From assembly GCF_900113665.1 (NCBI RefSeq), contig NZ_FOQD01000010.1:62001-126000 (forward strand): a stretch of DNA of 64,000 nt, given 5' to 3'. The notes beneath the pieces are model-generated. The model had not been told where the DNA came from and did not search any database. It worked only from the letters and a program-made list of their open reading frames with translations. This stretch comes from Planctomicrobium piriforme (lineage in GTDB: Bacteria; Planctomycetota; Planctomycetia; Planctomycetales; Planctomycetaceae). Both the position numbers and the translations under genes were made by a program. Below are positions 37,630 through 47,319 of the stretch, in pieces; the first letter of the stretch is position 1, and every line of letters begins with the position of its first letter.

Positions 37630-40600
37630 ACCCGTCGCGGTTCTTTATTCTCCGCCCCGTGGCGACCGTGCTCTTCATGGTCGCCATCCTGCTGACCGGA
37701 ATTGTCGCCTATCGCCTGCTGCCCGTCTCCGCGCTGCCGCAGGTCGACTACCCGACGATTCAGGTGCTCACGTTCTATCCCGGCGCCGGGTCCGACGTGA
37801 TGACCTCCTCCGTCACAGCACCCCTTGAACGTCAGTTCGGACAGATCCCCGGACTCACGCAGATGACCTCCAGCAGCTCGGCCGGCTGCTCGGTCATTAC
37901 CATGCGATTCTCACTCGACCTCGATATCGATGTCGCCGCGCAGCAGGTGCAGGCGGCCATCAACGTCGCCGGCAGCTTCCTGCCCCGAGACCTGCCAAAC
38001 CCGCCGATCTACACCAAAACGAATCCCGCTGACTCTCCAATCCTCACGCTCGCGCTCTCCTCCGAGACGCTCCCCCTGTCTCAAGTGGAAGACCTGGCCG
38101 ATACGCGACTCGCACAACGGATCTCGCAGCTTGGCGGCGTGGGGATGGTCAGCATCAGCGGGGGACAGAAGCCCGCGATCCGCGTACAGGCGAACCCCAC
38201 CGCACTCTCTTCGCTTGGCCTCAGTATGGAAGACCTGCGGACGGCCCTGTCCCAGGCGAACGTCAATCAGGCCAAAGGGAGCTTCGACGGCGCGCGGCAG
38301 GCGTTCACGATCGGGGCGAATGACCAGCTCCTCACCAGCGAGCAGTACCGCAATCTCATCGTCGCTTACCGGAACGGCGGGCCAGTCCGCCTGTCCGAAG
38401 TCGCCCTCGTCACAGACGACATCGAAAATTCCCGCCAGGCCGCGTGGATGAATCTCGATCCCGCCGTGATCGTGAATATTCAACGGCAGCCCGGCGCAAA
38501 CATCATCGAAGTGGTCGACCGCATCAAGGAGCTGCTCCCCCAGTTGCGTGACTCGCTCCCTGCCGCGGTCAAAATCGACGTTCTCACTGACCGCACCGTC
38601 ACGATTCGCGCATCGGTCGAAGACGTGCAGTTCGAACTGCTCCTCACCATTGGCCTGGTGGTGATGGTGATCTTCATGTTCCTCCGCAACGTCTCGGCCA
38701 CGATCATTCCCAGTGTGGCGGTGCCGCTCTCGCTGGTCGGCACGTTCGGCGTGATGTACCTGCTGGGCTACAGTCTCAATAACCTGACGCTCATGGCGCT
38801 GACGATCTCGACCGGCTTCGTGGTCGACGACGCCATCGTCATGATTGAAAATATCATGCGGTATATCGAAGAGGGGGAACATCCTCTTCCTGCCGCACTC
38901 AAAGGCTCTGAAGAGATCGGCTTCACGATCGTCTCGCTCAGCGTCTCGCTGATTGCCGTGCTGATACCGCTGCTGTTCATGGGCGACATTGTCGGCCGTC
39001 TGTTTCGCGAGTTCGCGGTCACCCTCAGCGTGACAATTCTCGTTTCGGCCGTCGTCTCGCTGACCCTGACCCCCATGATGTGTGCGAAGTTCCTCAAGCC
39101 GCACGGCGCAGGGGGCCACAACTGGTTCTACCGCACCTCCGAAGCCGCGTTTGAAGCAGTCATTCGCTGGTACGGCGTCACGCTGCGGTGGGTATTGAGA
39201 CACCAGACGGCGACGCTGTTCGTCGCCATGATCACCGTCGTCGCCACCGTGTACCTGTACGTCATCGTCCCCAAAGGCTTCTTCCCGGTGCAGGATACTG
39301 GCGTCATCCTCGGTATTTCAGAAGGCCCGCAGGATGTCTCTTTTGCCGCGATGGCCCAGCGGCAACTCGAACTGAATCGCGTGCTGCTGCAGGATCCGGC
39401 GGTCGAAAGCCTGTCGAGCTTTATCGGCATCGACGGCACCAACGTCACCGTCAACAGCGGCCGCATTCAGATCAACCTCAAGCCGCTCGAAGAGCGTCAC
39501 GTCAGCGCTCTCGAGATCATTCACCGCCTGCAGCCGCAACTCGACAAGGTGATGGGGATTCAGCTCTTCCTGCAGCCGGTGCAGGATCTCACCGTCGAAA
39601 CCCGGGTCAGCCGCACGCAGTATCAGTACAGTCTCGAAGACCCCGATACGGAAGAACTCGCCGAATGGGCGCCGAAGTTTCTCGCCGCTCTGCAGAAGAT
39701 CCCGCAACTCCGCGATGTCGCCACCGACCAGCAACTCGGCGGACTGCAGGCCCATGTCGTCATTGATCGCGACACCGCCTCGCGGCTCGGGGTCACTCCC
39801 CAGATGGTCGACGACGCCCTGTACGACGCGTTCGGGCAGCGGCAGGTCTCGATCATGTTCACGCAGCTCAACCAGTATCGCGTCGTCCTGGAGGTCAAAC
39901 CCGAATTTCGCAATGACCCCTGTGACCTTTCGGCCGTCTATGTCCGCACCAGCGGCGGCAAGATGACGCCGATCGATACCTTTGTGCGAGTCGAGGAAAC
40001 GAACACTCCCCTGGCGATCAACCATCAGGGGCAGTTCCCCGTCGTGACGATTTCGTTTAACCTCGCCCCCGGCGCGTCACTGGGCGAGGCGGTCGAGGCC
40101 ATCACAAAAACCCGCCAAGAGCTACAGATGCCGACCAGCATTATCGCCGGCTTTCAGGGAACCGCAGCAGCGTTTCAGGCCTCGCTCACCAACACGCCGC
40201 TGCTGATTCTGGCCGCGCTGGTGACCGTCTACATCGTGCTGGGGGTTCTCTACGAAAGCTATATTCACCCCATCACGATTCTCTCGACCCTCCCCTCCGC
40301 TGGCGTCGGGGCACTGCTCGCGTTGCTCATTTATCGCATGGATCTGAATGTCATCGGACTGATCGGGATCATCCTGCTGATCGGCATCGTCAAGAAAAAC
40401 GCGATCATGATGATCGACTTTGCCCTCGATGCGCAGCGCAACATGGGCATGACTCCCTACGACGCCATTTACGAAGCCTGCCTGCTGCGATTCCGTCCCA
40501 TCATGATGACCACGATGGCTGCCCTGCTGGGGGGCGTTCCGCTCGCCTTCGGCGGCGGCGTCGGCTCCGAAATGCGCCAGCCGCTCGGGATCACCATCAT

Positions 40601-40751
40601 CGGAGGGCTGATCTTCAGCCAGTTGCTCACGCTCTACACCACTCCCGTCATCTATCTGTGGTTTGACCGGCTGGGTGCCCGGTTTGGATTCCGCAGTGTG
40701 CCTGAAACAGCCGTCCCGGAAGCCGTCCCCGCTGTCGTGGGTGACGCATGA
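37626..40751 (+). CDS. mdtB: MdtB-type RND multidrug efflux pump subunit
   Basis: 1041 residues, the size of E. coli MdtB (1040). The N terminus FFILRPVATVLFMVAILLTG and then LPVSALPQVDYPTIQVLTFY follow MdtB closely. Twelve membrane segments are expected, with two large periplasmic loops. The proton-relay pair Asp401-Asp402 in STGFVVDDAIVMIEN is intact. It works as a hetero-oligomer with MdtC, exporting drugs or bile-type compounds by proton exchange. ATGA overlaps couple it to mdtA before and mdtC after. Confidence 0.94.
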   Translation: MNPSRFFILRPVATVLFMVAILLTGIVAYRLLPVSALPQVDYPTIQVLTFYPGAGSDVMTSSVTAPLERQFGQIPGLTQMTSSSSAGCSVITMRFSLDLDIDVAAQQVQAAINVAGSFLPRDLPNPPIYTKTNPADSPILTLALSSETLPLSQVEDLADTRLAQRISQLGGVGMVSISGGQKPAIRVQANPTALSSLGLSMEDLRTALSQANVNQAKGSFDGARQAFTIGANDQLLTSEQYRNLIVAYRNGGPVRLSEVALVTDDIENSRQAAWMNLDPAVIVNIQRQPGANIIEVVDRIKELLPQLRDSLPAAVKIDVLTDRTVTIRASVEDVQFELLLTIGLVVMVIFMFLRNVSATIIPSVAVPLSLVGTFGVMYLLGYSLNNLTLMALTISTGFVVDDAIVMIENIMRYIEEGEHPLPAALKGSEEIGFTIVSLSVSLIAVLIPLLFMGDIVGRLFREFAVTLSVTILVSAVVSLTLTPMMCAKFLKPHGAGGHNWFYRTSEAAFEAVIRWYGVTLRWVLRHQTATLFVAMITVVATVYLYVIVPKGFFPVQDTGVILGISEGPQDVSFAAMAQRQLELNRVLLQDPAVESLSSFIGIDGTNVTVNSGRIQINLKPLEERHVSALEIIHRLQPQLDKVMGIQLFLQPVQDLTVETRVSRTQYQYSLEDPDTEELAEWAPKFLAALQKIPQLRDVATDQQLGGLQAHVVIDRDTASRLGVTPQMVDDALYDAFGQRQVSIMFTQLNQYRVVLEVKPEFRNDPCDLSAVYVRTSGGKMTPIDTFVRVEETNTPLAINHQGQFPVVTISFNLAPGASLGEAVEAITKTRQELQMPTSIIAGFQGTAAAFQASLTNTPLLILAALVTVYIVLGVLYESYIHPITILSTLPSAGVGALLALLIYRMDLNVIGLIGIILLIGIVKKNAIMMIDFALDAQRNMGMTPYDAIYEACLLRFRPIMMTTMAALLGGVPLAFGGGVGSEMRQPLGITIIGGLIFSQLLTLYTTPVIYLWFDRLGARFGFRSVPETAVPEAVPAVVGDA

Positions 40752-43700
40752 ACCTGTCTGAGCCCTTTATCCGGCGGCCGGTCGCCACAACCCTGCTGAC
40801 GATTGCCGTCACGCTGGCCGGGGCGCTCAGCTATGGATTGCTCCCGGTCTCTCCCCTCCCCCAGGTCGATTTTCCCACGATTCAGGTGAGCGCGAATCTC
40901 CCTGGCGCCAGCCCCGAGACGATGGCCTCCGCCGTCGCGACACCGCTCGAACGGCAATTCGCCCGCATCGCCGGCGTCTCGGAGATGAGTTCCAGCAGCA
41001 CGCTCAGCTCGACTTCGATCACCTTGCAGTTCGATCTCAACCGCGACGTCAACGCTGCCGCTCGCGACGTACAGGCGGCGATCAACGCTGCCCGCAGTCA
41101 GCTTCCCGCAAATCTGCCGAACAACCCTTCATACCGCAAGGTGAATCCGGCCGACGCGCCAATCATGATGCTCGCCCTCACTTCGGAGATCTATCCGAAG
41201 CAGAAGATGTACGACGTCGCCTCGACGTTGCTGCAGCAGAAGATCGCCCAGGTGCCCGGCGTGGGCCAGGTGATGATCGGCGGGGGCTCGCTGCCTGCTG
41301 TGCGCGTCGACATTAACCCGACTGTATTGAATCACCTGGGCATCAGTCTGGAAGACGTCCGCACTGTGCTGGGCGAGGCCAACGCCAATCGCCCTAAAGG
41401 TCAGATCGACAGCGAAGACCGCAGTTGGTCGCTCAGCACCACCGATCAGCTTTTCACCGCCGATCAATATGCCCCCCTGCTCCTCGCTTATCGGAACGGC
41501 GCGGCCATCCGCCTGAAAGATGTGGCGGAAGTGACCGACTCTGTCGAAGACATTCGCGCCTTCGGGATTTTCAACGGTCATCCTTCGATCACGATCCTCA
41601 TTTTCCGCCAGCCCGGCGCGAACATCATCGAAACGGTCGACCGCATTCGCGCCATTATGCCGCAACTGACCGCACAGATCCCCGCCGCGATGTCGCTGGA
41701 TGTTGCGATGGACCGCACCGCGACCATTCGCGCGTCGCTTCACGATGTGCAGTTCACCATGGGAATCTCGGTGCTGCTGGTGATTCTGGTCGTCTTTCTG
41801 TTTCTGCGGGACGCCCGCACGACATTCATTCCCAGTGTGGCCGTGCCCATCTCGCTGATTTCAACATTCGGCGTGATGTATCTGCTCGGGTACAGCATCG
41901 ACAATCTTTCGCTGATGGCCCTCACCATTGCCACCGGCTTCGTCGTGGACGACGCCATTGTCGTCGTCGAAAATATCAGCCGGCACCTCGAAAACGGCAT
42001 GCGTCCCCTCAAGGCCGCATTGCTGGGGGCGAGCGAAATCGGCTTCACCGTACTGTCCATCAGCGTGTCGCTCGTCGCCGTCTTCATTCCCATCTTGCTG
42101 ATGGGGGGCGTGGTCGGCCGGCTCTTCCGCGAGTTCGCGATCACGCTATCGGTGGCGATCGGGATCTCGCTGGTCATCTCGTTGACCACCACGCCGATGC
42201 TCTGCGCGGTGCTGCTGAAGCCAAAGAGCGAAGAACGCCACGGGCGGCTTTATAACGCCAGCGAGTGGTTCTTCGACTGGATTTTAAGCTGGTACGAATG
42301 GAGCCTGTCCCTCGTGCTGCGCCACCAGCGGATCACGATGGCGGTCACTCTCTCCACGATCGCTTTTACCGTCTATCTCTACATCATCATTCCCAAGGGC
42401 TTCTTCCCTCAACAGGATACCGGCCGACTGACGGGAAACATCGTCGCCGATCAGGACATTTCATTTCAGGCGATGTCCGGCCTGTTGCGACAATTTGCCG
42501 CCAAGGTGAGCGAAGACCCGGCCGTCTCGAGCGTCGTTGCCTTTGCCGGCGGGGGCGGAGGAGGAGGAGGGAGCGCGTCGAATTCCGCCCGCATGTTTAT
42601 CGGCCTGAAGCCCCGCTCCGAACGGAAAGAGACCGCCGATCAGATCGTCGCCCGCATTCGCAAGTCGGTCTCCTCCATCGCCGGCGCCAATCTCTTCATG
42701 CAGGCGATTCAGGATCTGCGTATCGGCGGTCGCGCCAGCAGTTCGCAGTACCAGTACACCTTGCAGGGAGCCAGTCTCAGCGAGCTCAATGAATGGGGGC
42801 CCAAGCTCGTCAAGGAGTTTCGCAGCATCCCCGGCATGGTCGATGTGAACACCGACCAGCAGAACAAAGGTCTCCAGACCCGGCTGGAGGTCAACCGCCT
42901 CACCGCCGCGCGACTTGGTCTGACGTTCCAGGAAATCGACAACACGCTGTACGACGCCTTTGGCCAGCGCCAGGTGTCGACGATGTACCGACCTTACAAC
43001 CAGTATCACGTCGTCATGGGGCTCGAACCCGAGTATTGGCAGAATCCCGACAGCCTGAAGCATATTTACGTTCGGACCACCGGCAATACGCAAACGCCCC
43101 TCAGCGATCTGTACAAGCGGGAACTGCGGACAACCTCCCTCGCCGTCCCGCACTCCGGGCAATTCCCCTCGGCGACGATCTCGTTCAATCTCATTCCAGG
43201 GACATCGCTGAGTGAAATCGTTCCTCGCGTTGAAAACGCCGTGCGGTTGATGGGCCTGCCGGCCAGCATTCAGGGACGCTTTCAGGGGACGGCCCAGGCG
43301 TTTCAGTCCTCCACCAGCAGCCAGCCGGTCCTGATTCTCGCCGCACTGATTGCCGTGTACATCGTGCTGGGAATGCTCTACGAGAGCTACCTGCATCCGA
43401 TCACGATTCTCTCCACGATCCCCTCGGCCGGGGTCGGTGCGCTGCTCGCGCTGATGTGGTGTCAGACCGAGCTGAGCATGATGGCCCTCATCGGCATTCT
43501 GCTGCTGATCGGGATCGTCAAGAAAAACGCAATCATGATGATCGACTTCGCGATCGACGCCGAACGCACGCACGAACTCGATCCCCGCACCGCCATCTAT
43601 CAGGCGTGCATCCTCCGCTTCCGCCCCATCACGATGACCACGCTGGCCGCGCTGCTCGGCGGACTCCCATTGGCGCTCGGGACCGGCGACGGCTCGGAAC

Positions 43701-43900
43701 TCCGCCGCCCGCTCGGCATCGCCATCGTCGGCGGGCTGATTTTCAGCCAGATGCTCACGCTCTACACCACGCCGGTTGTGTACCTGTACATCGACTGGCT
43801 GCGACTGCGGCTTGCGAAATGGCGAGGAAAAACGTCAAACCCGTTCGAAGCCGACGCACGTTTTCTCGAACGCGAACAACTGTTGGCGGGCAGGCACTGA
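40748..43900 (+). CDS. mdtC: MdtC-type RND multidrug efflux pump subunit
   Basis: 1050 residues, slightly longer than E. coli MdtC (1025). FIRRPVATTLLTIAVTLAG at the N terminus and NLPGASPETMASAVATPLER match MdtC. The proton-relay Asp401-Asp402 (ATGFVVDDAIVVVEN) is present. An unusual run of eight glycines, residues 601-608, lies in the second periplasmic loop. It is the last gene of the efflux operon, and a REP pair follows its stop. Confidence 0.94.
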   Translation: MNLSEPFIRRPVATTLLTIAVTLAGALSYGLLPVSPLPQVDFPTIQVSANLPGASPETMASAVATPLERQFARIAGVSEMSSSSTLSSTSITLQFDLNRDVNAAARDVQAAINAARSQLPANLPNNPSYRKVNPADAPIMMLALTSEIYPKQKMYDVASTLLQQKIAQVPGVGQVMIGGGSLPAVRVDINPTVLNHLGISLEDVRTVLGEANANRPKGQIDSEDRSWSLSTTDQLFTADQYAPLLLAYRNGAAIRLKDVAEVTDSVEDIRAFGIFNGHPSITILIFRQPGANIIETVDRIRAIMPQLTAQIPAAMSLDVAMDRTATIRASLHDVQFTMGISVLLVILVVFLFLRDARTTFIPSVAVPISLISTFGVMYLLGYSIDNLSLMALTIATGFVVDDAIVVVENISRHLENGMRPLKAALLGASEIGFTVLSISVSLVAVFIPILLMGGVVGRLFREFAITLSVAIGISLVISLTTTPMLCAVLLKPKSEERHGRLYNASEWFFDWILSWYEWSLSLVLRHQRITMAVTLSTIAFTVYLYIIIPKGFFPQQDTGRLTGNIVADQDISFQAMSGLLRQFAAKVSEDPAVSSVVAFAGGGGGGGGSASNSARMFIGLKPRSERKETADQIVARIRKSVSSIAGANLFMQAIQDLRIGGRASSSQYQYTLQGASLSELNEWGPKLVKEFRSIPGMVDVNTDQQNKGLQTRLEVNRLTAARLGLTFQEIDNTLYDAFGQRQVSTMYRPYNQYHVVMGLEPEYWQNPDSLKHIYVRTTGNTQTPLSDLYKRELRTTSLAVPHSGQFPSATISFNLIPGTSLSEIVPRVENAVRLMGLPASIQGRFQGTAQAFQSSTSSQPVLILAALIAVYIVLGMLYESYLHPITILSTIPSAGVGALLALMWCQTELSMMALIGILLLIGIVKKNAIMMIDFAIDAERTHELDPRTAIYQACILRFRPITMTTLAALLGGLPLALGTGDGSELRRPLGIAIVGGLIFSQMLTLYTTPVVYLYIDWLRLRLAKWRGKTSNPFEADARFLEREQLLAGRH

Positions 43901-43919
43901 GCTCGAAGTTGATCGGTCA

Positions 43920-43996
43920 GTGTGCCACTGGCTCCGCCAGTGCAGCCCCGATGGCGTTAATCCCTTTGAATCGCACTGGCAGAGCCAGTGGCACAC
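43920..43996. repeat. Inverted pair of REP-like palindromes
   Basis: Copies at 43920-43943 and 43973-43996 are inverted to each other with a 29-base spacer, so they can form both small and large hairpins. The pair lies between the stops of the convergent mdtC and miaB and may end transcription from both sides. The same palindrome is at 12829 and 15529. Confidence 0.85.
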
Positions 43997-44030
43997 CCAA
44001 GTCATTCGCCTGGGCACACAACACGACATC

Positions 44031-45638
44031 TCACGCAAAAATCGGCAACAGCCCGCCGGAGCCAGGTTGCAGTTCCCGCGTCACGATATTCCCCATCAGC
44101 GTCGTCTGCGTGACATCGTCGATTTCGATTTCGGCGAGCGTGCCAGCCAAACGTGGATTTCCGTGGAACACCACAATCCGGTCACACTTCGTTCGACCGA
44201 CCAACTGGATGGGGGTGTTGAGTGTTGAGGGCTGAGTGTTGAGTGACAGAGATTTGGGAGGCGTTACTCCAGTAACATCGCCCGCTGGCTTGCCCAGCGT
44301 CACCAGGTCATCCGGCGCGGCATGCGACTGCGGGTAATTTACCGGTTCCGGTCCGGCATGCCATCCGGGTAGAGCGTTGAGGGTCTGGCTTTCCGGCCCT
44401 GGACTCTCGGCTCGCAACTCCTTCTTACTCGGTCCTTCTACCAGAACTTCCACCCGTCGACCGATGAAGCCGGCGTTGTCTTCTTCGCTGATCTCGTTCT
44501 GCACCCGCAGTAGTTCGTTGTTGCGGCGTTTCTTCACCTCTTCCGGCACGTCGTCTTCATACAGCTCGTGCGCCTTGGTGCCGGGTCGCGGGCTGTATTT
44601 GAAAATGAAGCTGTTCTTGAAGCGGAACTCGCGGATCGAGTCGATGCACTTCTGGAATGCCTCGTTCGTCTCGCCGCAGAAGCCGACGATGAAGTCGCTG
44701 CTGACTGCGCAGTCCGGCAGAATGTCCCGAATGCGACCCATCATCTCGCGGTAGTCTTCAACGGTGTAACCCCGCTTCATCCGTTTCAGTTGCTCATTGC
44801 AGCCATGCTGCAAGGGAACATGCAGATAACGGGCACACTTTGGCAGGTCGCGCAGGGCAAACAGCAAGTCGTTCGTCATATCTTTCGGGTAATTCGTGAC
44901 GAACTTGATCCGTTCGATCTCAGGCGTGTCGTGAATGAGTGCGATCAGATCACTCAGGCGATGCTGCTTGCCGTTCTCAGTCACTTTGTACGAATTCACC
45001 GTCTGGCCGAGCAGCGTGATTTCCTTGACTCCCTGCCTGGCAAGCAGCAGCACCTCGCGGTGAATCTCACTGGGAAGCCGCGACTGCTCCGGCCCGCGCG
45101 TCGTCGGTACCACGCAGTAGGTACAGAACTTGTCGCAGCCGATCATGATCCGAACGTACGCCTGCCAGGGACTCGGGCGCATCGTCGGATCGCGGAGCGG
45201 GTCGTAGCTCTCGAAGCTCGCGGCCACTTCATGCCGAGCTCCTTCTTTACGCCCCAGCGACACCGCCAGTTGCTTCTTTCGCGTCCGACGCACTTCGTCG
45301 ACGAGATCGGGAATCTCTCCCAGTTGCCCGGTCCCGACGACCAGGTCGACATGCGGAGCCTTGTCGAAAATCTGCTGCTGGTCTTTCTGGGCCATGCAGC
45401 CGATGACGCCGATCACCAGTTCCGGATTCTTCCGCTTGCCATACTTGAACCGCCCCACCGAACTGTAAGTCTTGTGCTCGGCATGTTCGCGGACGCTGCA
45501 GGTGTTGAACAGAATCGTGTCGGCCGAATGCGGGTCATTCGTCAACTCGTACCCGCGCTGCCGCAATGCCGCGACCACGAGCTCGCTGTCGAGCACGTTC
45601 ATCTGACAGCCGACGGTTTCAATGTAAAGACGGTGCAT
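44031..45638 (-). CDS. miaB: tRNA-2-methylthio-N6-(dimethylallyl)adenosine synthase MiaB with enlarged TRAM region
   Basis: 535 residues from the ATG at 45638 (MHRLYIETVGCQMN); the frame stays open to 45758 but the usual start fits. The N-terminal domain has the three 4Fe-4S Cys (ETVGCQMN, FNTCSVREH, GVIGCMAQ) and the radical SAM motif CDKFCTYC. It adds a methylthio group to A37 of tRNAs reading U-starting codons, in the cytoplasm. The C-terminal TRAM domain starts GRRVEVLVEGPSKKE and resumes QLVGRTKCDRIVVFHGN, but about 70 residues (406-476, bases 44209-44423) lie between, where other MiaB proteins have only a short loop. That insert is low-complexity and reads through a GTTGAGTGTTGAG-type word repeat. 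Confidence 0.92.
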   Translation of the reverse strand: MHRLYIETVGCQMNVLDSELVVAALRQRGYELTNDPHSADTILFNTCSVREHAEHKTYSSVGRFKYGKRKNPELVIGVIGCMAQKDQQQIFDKAPHVDLVVGTGQLGEIPDLVDEVRRTRKKQLAVSLGRKEGARHEVAASFESYDPLRDPTMRPSPWQAYVRIMIGCDKFCTYCVVPTTRGPEQSRLPSEIHREVLLLARQGVKEITLLGQTVNSYKVTENGKQHRLSDLIALIHDTPEIERIKFVTNYPKDMTNDLLFALRDLPKCARYLHVPLQHGCNEQLKRMKRGYTVEDYREMMGRIRDILPDCAVSSDFIVGFCGETNEAFQKCIDSIREFRFKNSFIFKYSPRPGTKAHELYEDDVPEEVKKRRNNELLRVQNEISEEDNAGFIGRRVEVLVEGPSKKELRAESPGPESQTLNALPGWHAGPEPVNYPQSHAAPDDLVTLGKPAGDVTGVTPPKSLSLNTQPSTLNTPIQLVGRTKCDRIVVFHGNPRLAGTLAEIEIDDVTQTTLMGNIVTRELQPGSGGLLPIFA

Positions 45639-45717
45639 ATTCGGAAACACAATTTCAGTCTTGAACAGGAACAGCAGATTGGAGAGTGCATGCGACTTCG
45701 TTCGCTTGCAGAGGGAT

Positions 45718-46104
45718 CTACCATAAGCAGCGAACACCGTACGCCGAAAAGTGGGCATCCACCGTCACGATCGGGAGACCTTCCGTCATTGCCTGCGCGA
45801 CTAGCAATCGATCGAATGGATCTCTGTGGTGTAATGCAAGTTGCTCCACGGCTGTCGCATGTTGCAGGGTCATCGGCAAAAGTTCAATGCCGGTTTTGGT
45901 CAAGGCATTGGACAGGTAAGTGCAACTAGGCTCCCCCAGTATCAGCTTTCCAATTCCCGCTTTGATGGCGATTTCCCAGCAACTGACGACGCTCAAGGCT
46001 TTCTGGTTCGAAGAATCTTCGATGAGAGCTTTGGCACTTTTGCTGAGTGCCGATGAATCCTGGCAATACCAGAGAAACGCATGAGTGTCGAGCAGCAGCT
46101 TCAC
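45718..46104 (-). CDS. vapC: PIN-domain toxin, VapC type
   Basis: 128 residues from a GTG at 46104, which overlaps the antitoxin stop (GTGA). The PIN metal-binding acids are all visible: Asp6 (LLLDTHAFLW), Glu44 (CWEIAIKAG), Asp95 and Asp98 (HHRDPFDRLL) and Asp116 (IVTVDAHF). It should be an RNase that cuts tRNA or other RNA when freed from its antitoxin. It lies 79 bases upstream of miaB on the same strand. Confidence 0.93.
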   Translation of the reverse strand: MKLLLDTHAFLWYCQDSSALSKSAKALIEDSSNQKALSVVSCWEIAIKAGIGKLILGEPSCTYLSNALTKTGIELLPMTLQHATAVEQLALHHRDPFDRLLVAQAMTEGLPIVTVDAHFSAYGVRCLW

Positions 46105-46331
46105 TTCGAGTAGTCCCGGAAGTCCTCTAATTCATCGTCGAAATCCGGTGCCATCCAGAATTCTGCTTTTTGATAACTTCCGGCCTTGCTTTGGGTTACA
46201 GGTGCTGGTGATTTCTTCACCTCGGCCAGCGGCGTCCCCTGATCAGTAATGATGAGCCCTTCTCCCGGCCGCAGTTGTGCGATCAGGTCGGCCAGTTTCT
46301 CCTGAGCCTCTTCAATCGTGACGACTGTCAT
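46101..46331 (-). CDS. Phd/YefM-type antitoxin partner of the PIN toxin
   Basis: 76 residues from the ATG at 46331 (MTVVTIEEAQEKLADLIAQL); the frame extends to 46373. The N terminus and LIITDQGTPLAEVKK have the Phd/YefM DNA-binding fold, and the acidic C-terminal part (FDDELEDFRDYSK) would wrap the toxin. It would repress its own promoter as a toxin-antitoxin complex. GTGA overlap with the toxin. Confidence 0.9.
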   Translation of the reverse strand: MTVVTIEEAQEKLADLIAQLRPGEGLIITDQGTPLAEVKKSPAPVTQSKAGSYQKAEFWMAPDFDDELEDFRDYSK

Positions 46332-46473
46332 TGGGGTTTCTCGCTGTTGAACTACTCTGCACGGTATCCACACAACCGTACAGTATCAGCATACCCAGTC
46401 ACGTCGGGACGGCGGAAGCCGGAAATCCAGCAATTCGACGGCATCTCCCCTGAGGAACCCAGAGGAGAACAGT

Positions 46474-47319
46474 CTATTTCGTCACCCGTTTCACAAATTT
46501 CACCAGCAGCGGAAAACCGGGGTCGGCCATTCCGCCGTGGTCGTAGCCGTCGAACTCGTACAGCGTCACGTCCAGGTGCCCGACCAGGGTCAGCATCCGC
46601 CAGAAATAGGCGTTTTCCTCGTATCGTCCCAGCATTTCCATTTCCCGATCGCCAGTGAGCAGCAGGATCGGCGGAGCGTCTTTTCGAACGTGAAAGAGCG
46701 GTGCAAACTTGTCGATCACCGGCTGTTTGTCCCCGATTCCCTGCTCTTTGCGAGCGGTGAAGTGCGTAATCGCCTGCGTGCTGAACGGCGCCAGCCCGGC
46801 AAAAGTGTCGGGGTCGACGCCGTACGGCTGGAGCCAGTGCTTGTCGAGGCCGATCATCGCCGTCAGGTATCCGCCGGCCGAATGCCCGCTGACAATGATT
46901 TTCTTGTCCGAACCGCCGTAGTCGGCAATGTGCTTCGTCACCCACGCCGTGGCCGCCGCCGCATCGTCAATGCAGTCCGAGACGGTGACGTGCGGACTGA
47001 GCCGGTAGCTTACCGCCGCAATCGCCAGCCCTTGATTCATCAGTCGTTTCGGAATTTCCCGCTTCCCCGAGGTCAATCCGCCGCCGTGAAACCAGATCAC
47101 CGTTGCAAAGTCGTTCTTCCCCTCCGGCACATACAGATCCAGCCGGCACTGCGACTGTGCGTAGTCGTCGAGCCCCGTGCCGTCGCGATAAGAGATGTCA
47201 CGGATGGTCCGGTACTGCGTCGGCTCTTGCGCGCAGGCCGCATCAGATACCGACAACAGCAAGCCGAGAGCGATCACCGCCATTCGCGCTGCCGTGAAAA
47301 GTGATGGTGCGAGCGTCAT
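46474..47319 (-). CDS. Exported alpha/beta hydrolase (esterase/lipase type)
   Basis: 281 residues from the ATG at 47319; the frame is open to 47364. Signal peptide AVIALGLLLSVSDAACAQ. VIWFHGGGLTSGKRE forms the oxyanion hole of HGGG esterases and VSGHSAGGYLTA carries the nucleophile Ser. FDGYDHGGMADPGFPLLVKF near the C terminus holds the catalytic His, and ILLLTGDREME the acid. It is likely a periplasmic carboxylesterase, such as an acetyl xylan or feruloyl esterase; substrate not set by sequence. Confidence 0.88.
   Translation of the reverse strand: MTLAPSLFTAARMAVIALGLLLSVSDAACAQEPTQYRTIRDISYRDGTGLDDYAQSQCRLDLYVPEGKNDFATVIWFHGGGLTSGKREIPKRLMNQGLAIAAVSYRLSPHVTVSDCIDDAAAATAWVTKHIADYGGSDKKIIVSGHSAGGYLTAMIGLDKHWLQPYGVDPDTFAGLAPFSTQAITHFTARKEQGIGDKQPVIDKFAPLFHVRKDAPPILLLTGDREMEMLGRYEENAYFWRMLTLVGHLDVTLYEFDGYDHGGMADPGFPLLVKFVKRVTK

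Noticed and set aside
44568..45929. 453-codon plus-strand open frame across miaB and vapC
   Set aside because: Antisense to two recognised genes, no start signal or domain.
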